From an uncultured Ruminococcus sp. (GTDB lineage Bacteria > Bacillota > Clostridia > Oscillospirales > Ruminococcaceae), in assembly GCA_947167535.1 (NCBI GenBank), contig CAMVIL010000056.1, forward strand, positions 1-7,270: a DNA stretch of 7,270 bases. The letters are read 5' to 3'. A program made the position numbers and the translations under genes. Numbering within the stretch: position 1 is the first letter of the stretch; every line of letters starts with the position of its first letter. Shown in pieces: positions 1 to 6,959 of this stretch. The notes beneath the pieces were generated by a model. The model did no database searches, had not been told where the DNA came from, and saw nothing but the letters and a program-made list of their open reading frames with translations.

Positions 1-1137
1 CCACCACGCGGATCCGAACTGCATCTTACCTGTCACGCCGCCCTGCTGGAAGCAGTTCATTATTGTGGCGATGACCTCGTTGTCGCGGGGGTTCAGGCAG
101 TAGAGTATCGTCTTGGGGAGCTCGTCGGTGCTGTCAAGGGCGTCAAGCAGCTGCGAAAGAGGCTTCGCGAAGGTGCTGTCCTCGATGGCGTCGTAGCCCG
201 TGTCGGGTCCCAGAAGCTCCATATATCTGCGGGAGTTGTTGCGGAGCGCTCCGATGTGGTACTGCTGTACCCAGTGAAGGCGGGCATACTCCCTGCCGAG
301 ATGCACCAGAACGTAACCCTTGTACTGTCTGACCTCATCATCGGAGAGGTATTCGCCGTTCAGAGCTTTCTTTACTATCTTATCGACAGTGCTCTTCCCG
401 GCGGGCTTGTACATGACCACATCCAGCGCGTGGTCGGAGCAGACGCAGCCTACGCTGTCGAAATACTCTATACGCTTTGTCAGAGCCTCGCTCAAGCTGT
501 CTATACCGTCGATCCTGATGTCAGCGGCGTCGGCAAGCTTTGCGATGTAGGGCACGTATGTGGGCAGCTCGATATTCACCGCCTTGTCGGGACGGAACGC
601 GGGCAGCACCTCGACATCAAAGCTCTTGTCCTCTGCAAGAAGCTTGTGGAAATGCAGATCGTCGATGGGGTCATCTGTCGTGAAAAGCTTTTTCACTCCG
701 CTCATGGAGATCATTTTTCTTGCCGTCAGCGTTTTGAGCTTTTCGTTGCACTTGTCAAAGATCTCCTCTGCGGTATCGGGGGAAAGGATATCCTCGATGT
801 CGAAATAGCGCTGCAGTTCAAGGTGAGTCCAGTGGAATATCGGGTTTCCTATGGCGTAGGGCATGACCTTGGCGTACATGAGAAACTTCTCGAGATCGCT
901 CTTGTCGCCTGTGATATAGCTCTCGTCAACACCCATCTCACGCATGAGGCGCCACTTGTAATGATCGCCGCCCAGCCAGCATTCGGTAATAGAAGAGAAC
1001 TTCTTGTCGTTGTAGATCTCCTCAACGCTCAGGTGACAATGATAGTCGAATATCGGCATATCCTTGGCATACTTTTCATAAAGCACCTTTGCTGTTTCGT
1101 TATTCAGACAAAAATCCTTGTCCATAAATTTTTTCAT
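1..1137 (-). CDS. uxaC: Glucuronate/galacturonate isomerase UxaC (C-terminus cut off by the window edge)
   Basis: UxaC is a cytoplasmic isomerase that converts D-galacturonate to D-tagaturonate and D-glucuronate to D-fructuronate, the first step of the hexuronate pathway. Reading the minus strand from the ATG at 1137 gives 379 uninterrupted codons to the window edge. The family is about 470 residues long, so roughly the last 90 are missing. The translation closely follows E. coli UxaC as I recall it: PIFDYHCHLS near residues 29-37 with the metal-site histidines H33 and H35, GDHYKWR at 57-63, IGNPIFHWTHLEL at 96-108, TTDDPIDDL at 153-161, SDHALDVVM at 234-242, QQYHIGALRNN at 291-301, TILYCLNPRDNEV at 343-355 and KMQFGSAWW at the cut. 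The start is supported by AGGAG at 1146-1150, eight bases upstream. Only 16 bases separate it from the end of uxaA, so the two are probably co-transcribed. It may act on either uronate, and the neighbouring uxaA and uxaB favour galacturonate. Confidence 0.97.
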   Translation of the reverse strand, partial: MKKFMDKDFCLNNETAKVLYEKYAKDMPIFDYHCHLSVEEIYNDKKFSSITECWLGGDHYKWRLMREMGVDESYITGDKSDLEKFLMYAKVMPYAIGNPIFHWTHLELQRYFDIEDILSPDTAEEIFDKCNEKLKTLTARKMISMSGVKKLFTTDDPIDDLHFHKLLAEDKSFDVEVLPAFRPDKAVNIELPTYVPYIAKLADAADIRIDGIDSLSEALTKRIEYFDSVGCVCSDHALDVVMYKPAGKSTVDKIVKKALNGEYLSDDEVRQYKGYVLVHLGREYARLHWVQQYHIGALRNNSRRYMELLGPDTGYDAIEDSTFAKPLSQLLDALDSTDELPKTILYCLNPRDNEVIATIMNCFQQGGVTGKMQFGSAWW

Positions 1138-1153
1138 ATTCTCTGCTCCTTTT

Positions 1154-2632
1154 TTAAAGCGTAACTCCTGTTTTGAAAATCGCGATGTCGCGGGAATCGT
1201 AGCGTTCGTTCACAGTCTGCTGACCGTTCGCGACAGAGATGATAAGCTCGGTGAGGTCACTCAGTCTGCTTTCAAAGCTCTCTCCCTCGGCGATGGTGCC
1301 CGCATTGAAATCTATCCAGTTGGGCTTTCTGCGGTACAGCTCGCTGTTGGTGGAGATCTTTACGGTGGGGATAAACCCGCCGAAGGGCGTACCACGTCCC
1401 GTGGTGAACAGCACCAGATGGCATCCCGAACAGCCGAGGTTCGTCACCGCAACCATATCATTTCCGGGGCCGTTCAGCAGGTTGAGACCTTTGCTGCCGA
1501 GGGTGTCTCCGTCGAACAGCACGCCGCAGACCTCGCTCTTTCCCGATTTCTGGGTGCAGCCCAGCGATTTGTCCTCAAGGGTCGTGATGCCGCCCGCCTT
1601 GTTTCCCGGCGAGGGATTCTCATAGACAGGCTGATCGTGGCGGCGGTAGTATTCCTTGAAGCCGTTTATCAGCTTCACTATCCTGCCGAAGATCTGCTCG
1701 TCCTTTGCCCTGTCCATAAGCAGCTGTTCTGCGCCGAACATCTCGGGGACTTCGGTCAGCACGGTAGTGCCTCCCGCCGAGACGATAAAGTCTGAGAATC
1801 TTCCCACAAGAGGATTCGCCGTTATGCCCGACAGCCCGTCGGAGCCGCCGCATTTCAGACCTATCTTCAGGCAGGAGATATCGCGGGGGACGCGCTTGTC
1901 GTTCTTAGCTTTCTCCAGAAGGCTCTCAAGCAGTCTCACGCCTTCGGCGATCTCGTCCTGCACATCCTGCGCCACGAGAAATTCGGTGCGGCTCTCGTCG
2001 TAGTCTCCGAGAGTCTCGCGGAAAACGTCCATGCGGTTGTTCTCGCAGCCCAGTCCAAGCACCAGCACGCCGCCGCAGTTCGGGTGGCGGCAGATGCCCT
2101 GCAGCAGTGATCTCGTTCTGTCGTGATCCTCGCCGATCTGGGAGCAGCCGTAGGGGTGCGTAAAAGTATAGCAGCCGTCGATTCCCTCTGCCGCGGGGTG
2201 CTTTTTATTGAATGCCGCAACGATCGCCCTCGCCTGCGAATTGACGCAGCCCACTGTCGGGATCACCCAGAGCTCGTTGCGTATGCCGACCTCTCCGCTG
2301 CGGCGCTCGTAGACGTTTACCGTCCGGCTCTCGGGCGTGCCGGGTGCAGCCGCAGGGATCTTATTATACGAGTATTCAAGCGTGCCTTCAAGAGCCGTCC
2401 GCATATTGTGAGTATGAACGTGAGCGCCCGCGCAGATATCAGCCGTCGCATTGCCGATGACCTCGCCGTATTTTATGACAGGCTCACCGGCCTTGATAGC
2501 CTTCAACGCAAATTTATGTCCCTTCACGATATCCTCGCAAAGGAGAACGCCCTCGGCAGTCTCGCCCTTTTTCAGCGGCGCCAGAGCAACTCCCACCGAA
2601 TCATCTGGAGCTATTACTATCGACTTTTTCAT
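1154..2632 (-). CDS. uxaA: Altronate dehydratase UxaA
   Basis: UxaA is a metal-dependent cytoplasmic dehydratase that removes water from D-altronate to give 2-keto-3-deoxy-D-gluconate. The protein has 492 residues, close to the 495 of E. coli UxaA. It shows both expected parts: an N-terminal SAF domain (about 10-80, including DSVGVALAPLKKGE and HVHTHN at 71-76), and the large UxaA/GarD catalytic region from about 110 to the end. Conserved cysteine and glycine motifs include PTVGCVNSQA (125-134), HPYGCSQIGEDH (159-170), LGLGCENN (192-199), GLKCGGSDGLSGITANP (258-274), LGCSGCH (399-405) and TGRGTPFGG (411-419). It ends in FKTGVTL. The start ATG lies three bases after the uxaB stop, with GAGGG at 2640-2644 inside the end of uxaB, which suggests translational coupling. 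Galactarate dehydratase (GarD) is the main alternative. The length and the company of uxaB and uxaC favour altronate. Confidence 0.96.
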   Translation of the reverse strand: MKKSIVIAPDDSVGVALAPLKKGETAEGVLLCEDIVKGHKFALKAIKAGEPVIKYGEVIGNATADICAGAHVHTHNMRTALEGTLEYSYNKIPAAAPGTPESRTVNVYERRSGEVGIRNELWVIPTVGCVNSQARAIVAAFNKKHPAAEGIDGCYTFTHPYGCSQIGEDHDRTRSLLQGICRHPNCGGVLVLGLGCENNRMDVFRETLGDYDESRTEFLVAQDVQDEIAEGVRLLESLLEKAKNDKRVPRDISCLKIGLKCGGSDGLSGITANPLVGRFSDFIVSAGGTTVLTEVPEMFGAEQLLMDRAKDEQIFGRIVKLINGFKEYYRRHDQPVYENPSPGNKAGGITTLEDKSLGCTQKSGKSEVCGVLFDGDTLGSKGLNLLNGPGNDMVAVTNLGCSGCHLVLFTTGRGTPFGGFIPTVKISTNSELYRRKPNWIDFNAGTIAEGESFESRLSDLTELIISVANGQQTVNERYDSRDIAIFKTGVTL

Positions 2633-2635
2633 ACA

Positions 2636-4075
2636 TCAACCCTCGGATAAAAATGCTTTAAGAGCAGCGCGCATTCCGTTTTCGGTCATGCTCTTTATGT
2701 AGCGCGCGACCTTCTCGGCGTTGTCGTCTTCGTCAAGATCCTGCTGCCAGATATCCTCTGCGGAGAGCACCGTCTTTGTCAGCTCCGAAATATCGGATAT
2801 CTGCCAAACTTCTCTCCAGAAATCAAGGTACTTCGCGTCGTCCGCGAGCTTGATATCCTCGCTGCCGCGCTTTCCGCGGAAGAAAACGATCATCGCCGCC
2901 AGCGCGAACAGGATATGCTCTGGAGATCTTCCGAATCTCTCGCGGTAATCATTGTAGGACGGCAGCAGGCGTGTGCGGAACTTCGTGGTGGAATTGAGTG
3001 CAATGCTCATCAGCTCATGGCGTATGAAAGGATTCATGAAGCGCTCCATAACGCTTGCCGCAAATGCCGACACCTCATCGGCGGGCAGGTCGATGGTGGG
3101 CTTTATCTCGCGATCTGCAAGTCTGCGGACAAACTCGCCTGCGTCCTCATCTGTAACAGCTTCCCGCACGGTATCTATGCCGCAGAGGTACGCTATGGGT
3201 ACCATCGCCGTGTGCGAGCCGTTGAGGATCTTTACCTTGCGCTGCTTGTAGGGTGTGATGTCGTCGGCGAAGATGACATTCAGACCGCCCTTGTCGGCGG
3301 GGAGCCTTTCCTGTATGAAGGGTTCCTTCTGCAGCACCCAGAGATGGAACACCTCGCCCTTGACGATGTTCACATCATTGTAGCCCGTTTCCTCGCAGAT
3401 CGCGGCGGCATTGTCCTTGGGATAACCGGGGACTATCCTGTCCACCAGCGTATTCGTAAAGTGATTTGCCGTCGTGAGCCACTGGATGAAAGCATCGTCC
3501 ATGCCGTTTATCACCGCGAGCTCCCTGAGGATACGCTTGAGCTCGTCGCCGTTGTGGTCTATCAGCTCGCAGGGTATGATCGCCAGACCCTTATCCGCAG
3601 CACCACCGAAGTGATCGTATCTCGCTTTGAGAAAAGCCAGCAGCTTTCCGGGAAAGCTTTTCGGACAAACGCTGAGATCGGTGTCGGTCTCGTCAAGAGC
3701 AATGCCCGCTTCGGTCGTATTAGAAACGATAGTCTCAATCTCCTCGCTCTTTGCGTATCCGAGATACTTCTCGTACTGCTGATAGGGGTCTGCAACATCA
3801 CCGATAACGTCGATGACGCGGCGGCTCTGCACACGTTCGCCGTTCTCGATGCCCTCTAAGCACACGGTATAAAGCCCGTCCTGTGCAGCGATCTCACCGA
3901 TCCTGCCATGAGGCGTAGGCTGCACCACAACCACGTTGGCGTTGATGACTCCCTTGTCGTTCAGTCCCTGCAGTATCCAGTCAACGAACGCTCTCAAAAA
4001 ATTGCCCTCGCCGAACTGCAGTATCTTTATCGGTCTTTCGGCGGCGGGGTAGTTGGCTCTGTTTAGCTCCTTCAT
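2636..4075 (-). CDS. uxaB: Tagaturonate reductase UxaB (altronate oxidoreductase)
   Basis: UxaB is an NADH-dependent reductase of the mannitol dehydrogenase (polyol-specific long-chain) family. It reduces D-tagaturonate to D-altronate in the cytoplasm. The 479 residues match the usual length (E. coli about 483). The N-terminal Rossmann domain opens with KILQFGEGNFLRAFVDWI at 17-34, where FGEGNF is the dinucleotide-binding loop, and contains VSNTTEAGI at 117-125. The C-terminal mannitol-dehydrogenase domain begins around 255 and carries KVKILNGSH. Its K280, N285 and H288 match the spacing of the Lys-Asn-His catalytic residues known in this family. The ATG overlaps the stop of the upstream ATPase gene in an ATGA arrangement (4072-4075). 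A Shine-Dalgarno AAGGTG lies at 4083-4088, seven bases away. Fructuronate reductase (UxuB) belongs to the same superfamily, but the N-terminal motif and the adjacent uxaA point to UxaB. Confidence 0.96.
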   Translation of the reverse strand: MKELNRANYPAAERPIKILQFGEGNFLRAFVDWILQGLNDKGVINANVVVVQPTPHGRIGEIAAQDGLYTVCLEGIENGERVQSRRVIDVIGDVADPYQQYEKYLGYAKSEEIETIVSNTTEAGIALDETDTDLSVCPKSFPGKLLAFLKARYDHFGGAADKGLAIIPCELIDHNGDELKRILRELAVINGMDDAFIQWLTTANHFTNTLVDRIVPGYPKDNAAAICEETGYNDVNIVKGEVFHLWVLQKEPFIQERLPADKGGLNVIFADDITPYKQRKVKILNGSHTAMVPIAYLCGIDTVREAVTDEDAGEFVRRLADREIKPTIDLPADEVSAFAASVMERFMNPFIRHELMSIALNSTTKFRTRLLPSYNDYRERFGRSPEHILFALAAMIVFFRGKRGSEDIKLADDAKYLDFWREVWQISDISELTKTVLSAEDIWQQDLDEDDNAEKVARYIKSMTENGMRAALKAFLSEG

Positions 4076-5196
4076 TCTTTTTCACCTTGTTTTCCGCGAA
4101 GTTTTATACGTTTTTCCGTCTCCTTGTCGAAAAGGTAAACGCTCTTGCAGGGGATATAGAAATCAAATTCTGTGCCGATCTCGGGAGAAACGTGCGGATC
4201 AACTTTAAGGATCACATTCGCCCCCGACATATCGACATACACATTGGTGTTATCGCCCAGCAGCTCGACAAGCTCTGCCGCGCCGTGCATGGCGAATGAA
4301 TCCTCGGGGACAGCATCGTCCTCCTCCATGACCTTTACAGCCTCGGGACGGAATCCGAACACCACCTCTTTGCCTTCATACTGTCCGATGACTTCACTGT
4401 CTGCAAGCAGGCTAAGGTCGATGGGCACGCCCGCAATGTCCAGCCTGCCGTTTTCCACTCTGCTTGTGACAAAGTTCATCGGCGGTTCTCCGATAAAGCC
4501 CGCTACGAACATATTGACGGGGTTGAAATACAGATCATAAGGCGTGCCTACCTGCTGGACGTACCCCGCCTTCATCACGACGATCCTGTCCGCCATTGTC
4601 ATAGCTTCGGTCTGGTCGTGGGTGACGTATATAGTCGTAGCGCCTGTCTGGCGGTGTATCTGAGTGATCTCCGAACGCATGGTCACGCGCTGCTTGGCGT
4701 CGAGGTTTGAAAGCGGCTCGTCCATGAGGAAGATATCCACCTTGCGGATTATCGCGCGTCCGACAGCCACTCTCTGACGCTGACCGCCCGAAAGCTCTCT
4801 TGGGAGTCTCTCGAGGTAATCCGACAGACCGAGGATCTTTGCAACGGAGTTGACACGTTCGTCTATGACATCATCGTCAACGCCCTGAAGAGTAAGTCCG
4901 AATGCAAGATTATCATACACCGTCATGTGAGGGTAAAGGGCATAGCTCTGGAAGACCATCGCCACACCGCGCTCACGCGGTCCCTTTTCGTTCGCCCTCT
5001 CACCGTCGATGTAGAAATCGCCCTTGCTGATGTTCTCGAGTCCTGCGATCATGCGCAGAGTGGTGGATTTGCCGCAGCCCGAAGAACCGACAAACACGAT
5101 GAACTCGCCTTTCTCGATCTGAAGATTAAAATCATGAACGGCATGAAAACCGTTGGGGTATATCTTGTTGATCCCGCGCAATGTCAAATATGCCAT
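4072..5196 (-). CDS. ABC transporter ATPase, MsmK/UgpC (carbohydrate importer) type
   Basis: This is the ATP-hydrolysing subunit of a CUT1-type carbohydrate ABC importer, acting at the inner face of the membrane. With the ATG at 5196 it has 374 residues, typical of MsmK/UgpC/MalK proteins. All nucleotide-binding motifs are intact: Walker A GSSGCGKST (37-45), Q-loop VFQSYALYPHMTVYDN (81-96), signature LSGGQRQRVAVGRA (135-148), Walker B IFLMDEP (155-161, with catalytic E160), D-loop SNLDA and H-loop VTHD (H193). The C-terminal third, from about 235, forms the TOBE/OB regulatory domain and contains GFRPEAV. No permease or solute-binding gene adjoins it, so it may energise importers encoded elsewhere, as MsmK does in streptococci. 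An in-frame TTG at 5214 would add six residues, but it overlaps the Shine-Dalgarno and I reject it. The substrate cannot be read from the sequence; the neighbours suggest uronates or pectin oligosaccharides. Confidence 0.95.
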   Translation of the reverse strand: MAYLTLRGINKIYPNGFHAVHDFNLQIEKGEFIVFVGSSGCGKSTTLRMIAGLENISKGDFYIDGERANEKGPRERGVAMVFQSYALYPHMTVYDNLAFGLTLQGVDDDVIDERVNSVAKILGLSDYLERLPRELSGGQRQRVAVGRAIIRKVDIFLMDEPLSNLDAKQRVTMRSEITQIHRQTGATTIYVTHDQTEAMTMADRIVVMKAGYVQQVGTPYDLYFNPVNMFVAGFIGEPPMNFVTSRVENGRLDIAGVPIDLSLLADSEVIGQYEGKEVVFGFRPEAVKVMEEDDAVPEDSFAMHGAAELVELLGDNTNVYVDMSGANVILKVDPHVSPEIGTEFDFYIPCKSVYLFDKETEKRIKLRGKQGEKE

Positions 5197-5203
5197 AGCT
5201 TTA

Positions 5204-5212
5204 CACCTTTCC
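5204..5212 (-). promoter_or_regulatory. Ribosome binding site that fixes the start of the ABC ATPase gene
   Basis: The minus strand reads GGAAAGGTG here, seven bases before the ATG at 5196. The longer reading frame would begin at a TTG (5212-5214) that overlaps this site and lacks its own upstream site. The downstream ATG also gives the family-typical N-terminus MAYLTLRGINKIYPNG. It lies in the 41-base gap after kduI, the longest gap in the window, which holds no convincing terminator or promoter. Confidence 0.75.
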
Positions 5213-5237
5213 AAAAAGTCGATGAGGCAGCGCTCTG

Positions 5238-6074
5238 TTATCTAAGATCGAGATTGCTGATCGTGTCCATATCATCATAGGTCTGATTCTCGCCGCACAT
5301 ACCCCAGATAAAGGTATAGTTGCTGGTGGCAGCTGCCGAATGTATCGACCAGCTGGGGCTTATTACCGCCTGCTCGTTGTGCATGATAATGTGGCGAGTC
5401 TCCTGCGGCTGACCCATGAAGTGGAAGGCGACATTGTCGTTCTCCAGCTCGAAGTAGAAGTATACCTCCATCCTTCTCTCATGAGTATGTGCGGGCATGG
5501 TGTTCCATGTGTTGCAGGGGGCAAGCTCGGTCATTCCCATGGAAAGCTGGCAGGTCTTGAGCACCGAGCTGTGGATATACTGATTAACAACCCGCCTGTT
5601 CATATTCTCATTTGTGCCCAGCGGGATGTGGTTTGCCATTTCCTTTGTTATGAACTTGGCGGGGTAGGTCTGATGTGCGGGGCAGGAGTTCAGATAGAAC
5701 TTCGCGGGCTTGTCGGAGCTTTCCGAGCGGAACACGACTTCCCTGGTACCCATGCCGATGTAAAGTCCGTCCTTGTAGTCAAGCACATACTCGGTGCCGT
5801 CGAGCAGGACGGTACCCTTGCCGCCCACATTGATGATACCCATCTCGCGTCTCTCGAGGAAGTATTCGGTGCCGAGCTCCTTGGTGCTTCCGAGCTTGAG
5901 CTCGGTGTTTACGGGGCAGGCGCCGCCCGCTATCATTCTGTCCTGATGGGAATATGTAAGCGAGATCTCGTCGGGAACGAACACCTTCTCAATGAAGTAG
6001 TTCCTGCGGAGAGCTTCTGTATCGTAACGCTTTGAATCCTCGGGATGATTGCTGTATCTGATATCAAGTTTCAT
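5238..6074 (-). CDS. kduI: 5-keto-4-deoxyuronate isomerase KduI (4-deoxy-L-threo-5-hexosulose-uronate ketol-isomerase)
   Basis: KduI is a zinc-dependent cupin isomerase that converts 5-keto-4-deoxyuronate, formed from unsaturated uronates after polysaccharide-lyase cleavage, to 2,5-diketo-3-deoxygluconate. The protein is 278 residues, the same length as E. coli KduI. The metal ligands reported for E. coli KduI (H196, H198, E203, H245) all occur at the same positions, in PAHTHERRMEVYFYFEL and SWSIHSAAATSNYTFIWGM. Other family motifs are NYFIEKVFVPDEI (25-37), YSHQDRMIAGGACPV (41-55) and EYFLERREMGIINVGG (70-85). A strong GGAGGAG at 6083-6089 sits eight bases before the ATG and overlaps the gap after the upstream isomerase gene. 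Its presence beside uxaABC suggests that the operon handles both saturated and unsaturated galacturonate. Its usual partner KduD is not in the window. Confidence 0.97.
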   Translation of the reverse strand: MKLDIRYSNHPEDSKRYDTEALRRNYFIEKVFVPDEISLTYSHQDRMIAGGACPVNTELKLGSTKELGTEYFLERREMGIINVGGKGTVLLDGTEYVLDYKDGLYIGMGTREVVFRSESSDKPAKFYLNSCPAHQTYPAKFITKEMANHIPLGTNENMNRRVVNQYIHSSVLKTCQLSMGMTELAPCNTWNTMPAHTHERRMEVYFYFELENDNVAFHFMGQPQETRHIIMHNEQAVISPSWSIHSAAATSNYTFIWGMCGENQTYDDMDTISNLDLR

Positions 6075-6082
6075 ATTCTTTA

Positions 6083-6089
6083 CTCCTCC
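6083..6089 (-). promoter_or_regulatory. Strong ribosome binding site of kduI
   Basis: GGAGGAG on the minus strand, eight bases before the kduI ATG at 6074, is the best Shine-Dalgarno match in the window. It lies in the 19-base gap between kduI and the upstream isomerase gene, which is consistent with one polycistronic message and efficient kduI translation. Confidence 0.7.
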
Positions 6090-6093
6090 ATTT

Positions 6094-6930
6094 TTATATA
6101 CGCTCTTTAAGATATTTTACCGCAAAGGGGATATCTTCACCTGTTGTGCCTTCAAGAACAAAGTTTGCGTCGGGGCAGACTTTTCTGATCTCGGTGATGA
6201 TACGCCCGTAGTCGAAGATGCCTTTTCCGACGCCGCACTGCTTCAGCGTGCCGTCATCGTTTACCGTGCAGTCCTTGATATGGAAAACGCATATCCTGTC
6301 ACCGAAGGTCTGAAGACCCTCGGCAAGTATATCGTACATTCTGTCGATATTCGTTCTGTCGAGGTAATTATACAGATCGAATATGATACGTATGTTGCCG
6401 GCACCTATGGTCTTTACCGCCCGGCCGAGGGTTTTAACATCAAAGCAGACGTGCCCGAATGCACCTTCCATCCCGACGTTCACGCCCTGTTCCTCGGCAT
6501 ATCCGCAGAGTCCCGAAAACACCCTCACCACTCGGTCAACAGCTTCGTCCGTGCGGTTCATCGGGTGGTATATCCACTTGTCTCCGTTGTAGGAGCCTGT
6601 TTCCGAGCCCACCGTATCACAGCCGAAATCCTTCGCCAGCGAGAGGTAATCCTTAAACACCGCGACGCCGTTTTCGATCTTGCTGACATCGGGGTGGACG
6701 GGATTGAAATACGCTCCTATCAGCGGAACGCTTTTTCCCGCGCGTTGAAACACCGCTCTGAACTGCCCTGCACGCTCCTTTGTTGCGGAAGCGGGAGCGT
6801 AGCTTATCCCGTCAAGACACTTGTATGCCACCAGCTGGACTCCGTCAAGCCCCAGCTCGTCAAGTCTTGCCGCTATATTTTCTTCTCCCCTGACCCCAAG
6901 ATCATGAGCGCGTATGAACATCTTTATCAT
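6094..6930 (-). CDS. Sugar (phosphate) isomerase/epimerase, xylose-isomerase-like TIM barrel
   Basis: This 278-residue protein belongs to the xylose-isomerase-like TIM-barrel/AP-endonuclease-2 superfamily (COG1082 type), which includes sugar epimerases, hydroxypyruvate isomerase and inosose dehydratases. The opening FIRAHDLGVRG and ENIAARLDELGLDGVQLVAYK fit the first barrel strand and helix. Likely metal ligands follow the usual E-D-H-E pattern: E155 in VGMEGAFGHV, D185 in IIFDLYNY, H217 in CVFHIKDC and E260 in FVLEGTTGE. TVGSETGSYN (106-115) is a further strand end near the site. It has no signal peptide or membrane segment, so it should be cytoplasmic. The substrate cannot be assigned. Its place 19 bases before kduI suggests a uronate, deoxy-sugar acid or related sugar. 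The start is uncertain: ATG at 6930 is chosen, with GGAAAG at 6941-6946 ten bases upstream; GTG at 6933 or the ATG three codons downstream are alternatives. Confidence 0.88.
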   Translation of the reverse strand: MIKMFIRAHDLGVRGEENIAARLDELGLDGVQLVAYKCLDGISYAPASATKERAGQFRAVFQRAGKSVPLIGAYFNPVHPDVSKIENGVAVFKDYLSLAKDFGCDTVGSETGSYNGDKWIYHPMNRTDEAVDRVVRVFSGLCGYAEEQGVNVGMEGAFGHVCFDVKTLGRAVKTIGAGNIRIIFDLYNYLDRTNIDRMYDILAEGLQTFGDRICVFHIKDCTVNDDGTLKQCGVGKGIFDYGRIITEIRKVCPDANFVLEGTTGEDIPFAVKYLKERI

Positions 6931-6959
6931 CACATCAACTCTTTCCGACGCAGTACGCC

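Noticed and set aside
256..1164. Plus-strand open frame of about 302 codons opposite uxaC
   Set aside because: The minus strand encodes a clear UxaC with conserved motifs throughout. The antisense frame is open because of codon bias in the real gene, and its translation shows no recognisable domain.
2915..3859. Plus-strand open frame of about 314 codons opposite uxaB, plus smaller ones nearby
   Set aside because: It lies entirely within a well-supported uxaB on the other strand and is a shadow frame with no family signature.
4072..5214. Longer ATPase reading frame starting at TTG 5214
   Set aside because: The TTG overlaps the Shine-Dalgarno of the ATG at 5196, and the six extra residues do not fit the family N-terminus.
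5197..5237. Possible hairpin or promoter in the 41-base gap between kduI and the ATPase gene
   Set aside because: Only a short imperfect palindrome around CAGAGCGCTG is present, with no following T-run for a terminator and no convincing -35/-10 pair.
5340..6035. Plus-strand open frame of about 231 codons opposite kduI
   Set aside because: KduI on the minus strand has all four zinc ligands at the expected positions. The antisense frame has no supporting motif.
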